From: Capronia americana
Taxonomy: Eukaryota > Ascomycota > Eurotiomycetes > Chaetothyriales > Herpotrichiellaceae
DNA length: 64,000 nt
Assembly (NCBI GenBank): GCA_016110215.1
Contig: JADWQD010000013.1
Span: 682,001-746,000, forward strand
Direction: 5' to 3'
This document shows positions 63,247-64,000 of the stretch, one piece after another (position 1 is the stretch's first letter; the number at the start of each line of letters is the position of its first letter). A model generated the notes under the pieces. That model saw nothing but the letters and a program-made list of their open reading frames with translations, was not told where the DNA came from and did not search any database. The position numbers and the translations under genes are program-made.

Positions 63247-64000
63247 TTATGCCTTCTCCCTACGCACGACGTTGACCACAACTTCACCTTTCTTCACTTC
63301 TCCGACACGTTCAAACTGTTCAGGTCTTGGTCAGTACTCTGTCTTCCACGTGAAGCATCAAGAATATCCTCAGTAGTGCGCTGACTGACCTTGAATTGAG
63401 CCATCAGAGTGGCCACAACCTTAAAAAACTCGAGAAAAGCGATGTTTTTTCCGATGCAACTCCTCGATCCCTGCCCGAATGTCATATCCGATCTGTCCAT
63501 GAGCTTCCTCCGTTCGAGGTACGCCTCGGTCGTCTCGTCCTTGCGTTGTATCCAGCGCTCAGGCCTGTACTCGTCGGCGTCGGCGCCGTACACACGGACG
63601 TCTTGATTGATCGCGCCAGCTGCACACCCTATGTTCGTGTTGGGCGGGATTCGCACACCATTGGGAAGCTCCAACCCGACGGCACCTGTTACTCTTTGCA
63701 GATTGAACGACGTCGAAGAGTGAAGGCGATACGCCTCCCGGATCGTTCCTTCGAGATAAGGCAGGTTTTTGACGTGGTCATACGAGGCTGGCAGACGACA
63801 TTGAGCTTGCTGAAGTTCGGCATACAGTTTGTCCTGAGAGTCTGGATGCGTCGCGAGATATCGACATAGTTCATCGAACGCGGAGGACGGGCTCAGGCCC
63901 CCAGCAATCAGGTTACCCGAGGTCGTGATGAGGACTTGCTTCTCGTCCATGAGACGGGGATATCCTGCATGTGTGGCGACAAAGTGCGAAAGCAGATCCG
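63247..64000 (-). CDS. cytochrome P450, C-terminal part, cut by the window edge
   Basis: The last 225 or so residues of a fungal P450 monooxygenase; the frame runs off the right edge without a start. Two exons are visible: from the edge to 63390, and 63315-63247, with a 74-nt intron (GTCAGT..ACAG). The final exon supplies FERVGEVKKGEVVVNVVRREKA, the usual C-terminal strand; without splicing the frame would end in unrelated sequence. Hallmarks in order are the I-helix GGLSPSSA region, the K-helix ExxR as EAYR, PERW, and the heme loop FGQGSRSCIGKNIAF with its ligand Cys. The helix pattern recalls pisatin-demethylase/benzoate-hydroxylase-like CYPs, but the CYP family cannot be assigned from this part. 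The N-terminal membrane anchor lies outside. Confidence 0.9.

Overview
The window is nuclear DNA of a filamentous ascomycete (Pezizomycotina). Introns are short (51-138 nt in most models, one of 213 nt), bounded by GT..AG and often carrying CTAAC-like branch sites. Zn(II)2Cys6 regulators, a CSC1/PHM7-type channel, GPI-type wall proteins and an AsaB/CmcJ-type oxygenase all fit this group. The style of the wall proteins and the long intergenic stretches suggest a Dothideomycete, but nothing seen here fixes the class. Twenty-one genes are supported well; two further small ORFs support each other as a diverged pair. No tRNA, rRNA, transposon or CRISPR was recognised.

Layout. 1-9 kb is gene-poor: two small related ORFs, a 20-bp minisatellite and G-rich tracts. 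9-26.9 kb holds a Zn2Cys6 regulator, a SAM+PH polarity-type protein with a uORF, a 15-bp tandem repeat broken by an assembly gap, a second Zn2Cys6 regulator and a CSC1/OSCA-like channel. 25-37.4 kb is an accessory stretch: a secreted beta-lactamase-like hydrolase, a PL7 alginate-lyase-type enzyme, a GNAT acetyltransferase, a multi-pass membrane protein of a common unnamed fungal family, and a glycine/serine-rich GPI-type protein with WxDW repeats. 38.3-48.6 kb is a compact housekeeping block: Rrp9, proteasome beta-4, a Psh1-like RING ligase, Spp2 and Utp13. 49-64 kb is again accessory: a MmgE/PrpD-family protein, a dienelactone hydrolase, an MFS transporter, an AsaB-like oxygenase, a second WxDW wall protein, a third Zn2Cys6 regulator and a cytochrome P450 cut by the right edge.

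How the genes relate. Rrp9 and Utp13 both act with U3 snoRNA in the small-subunit processome; Spp2 acts in splicing; beta-4 and the RING protein belong to the ubiquitin-proteasome system. The enzymes of 49-64 kb resemble the tailoring, transport and regulatory part of a metabolite cluster, but no backbone synthase lies inside the window, so that reading is inference. Exon structures of the three regulators, the proteasome gene, the GNAT, the PrpD-like gene, the AsaB-like gene and the P450 were rebuilt by hand from splice sites and reading-frame continuity. They include a start codon split by an intron and two micro-exons that encode part of a zinc cluster.
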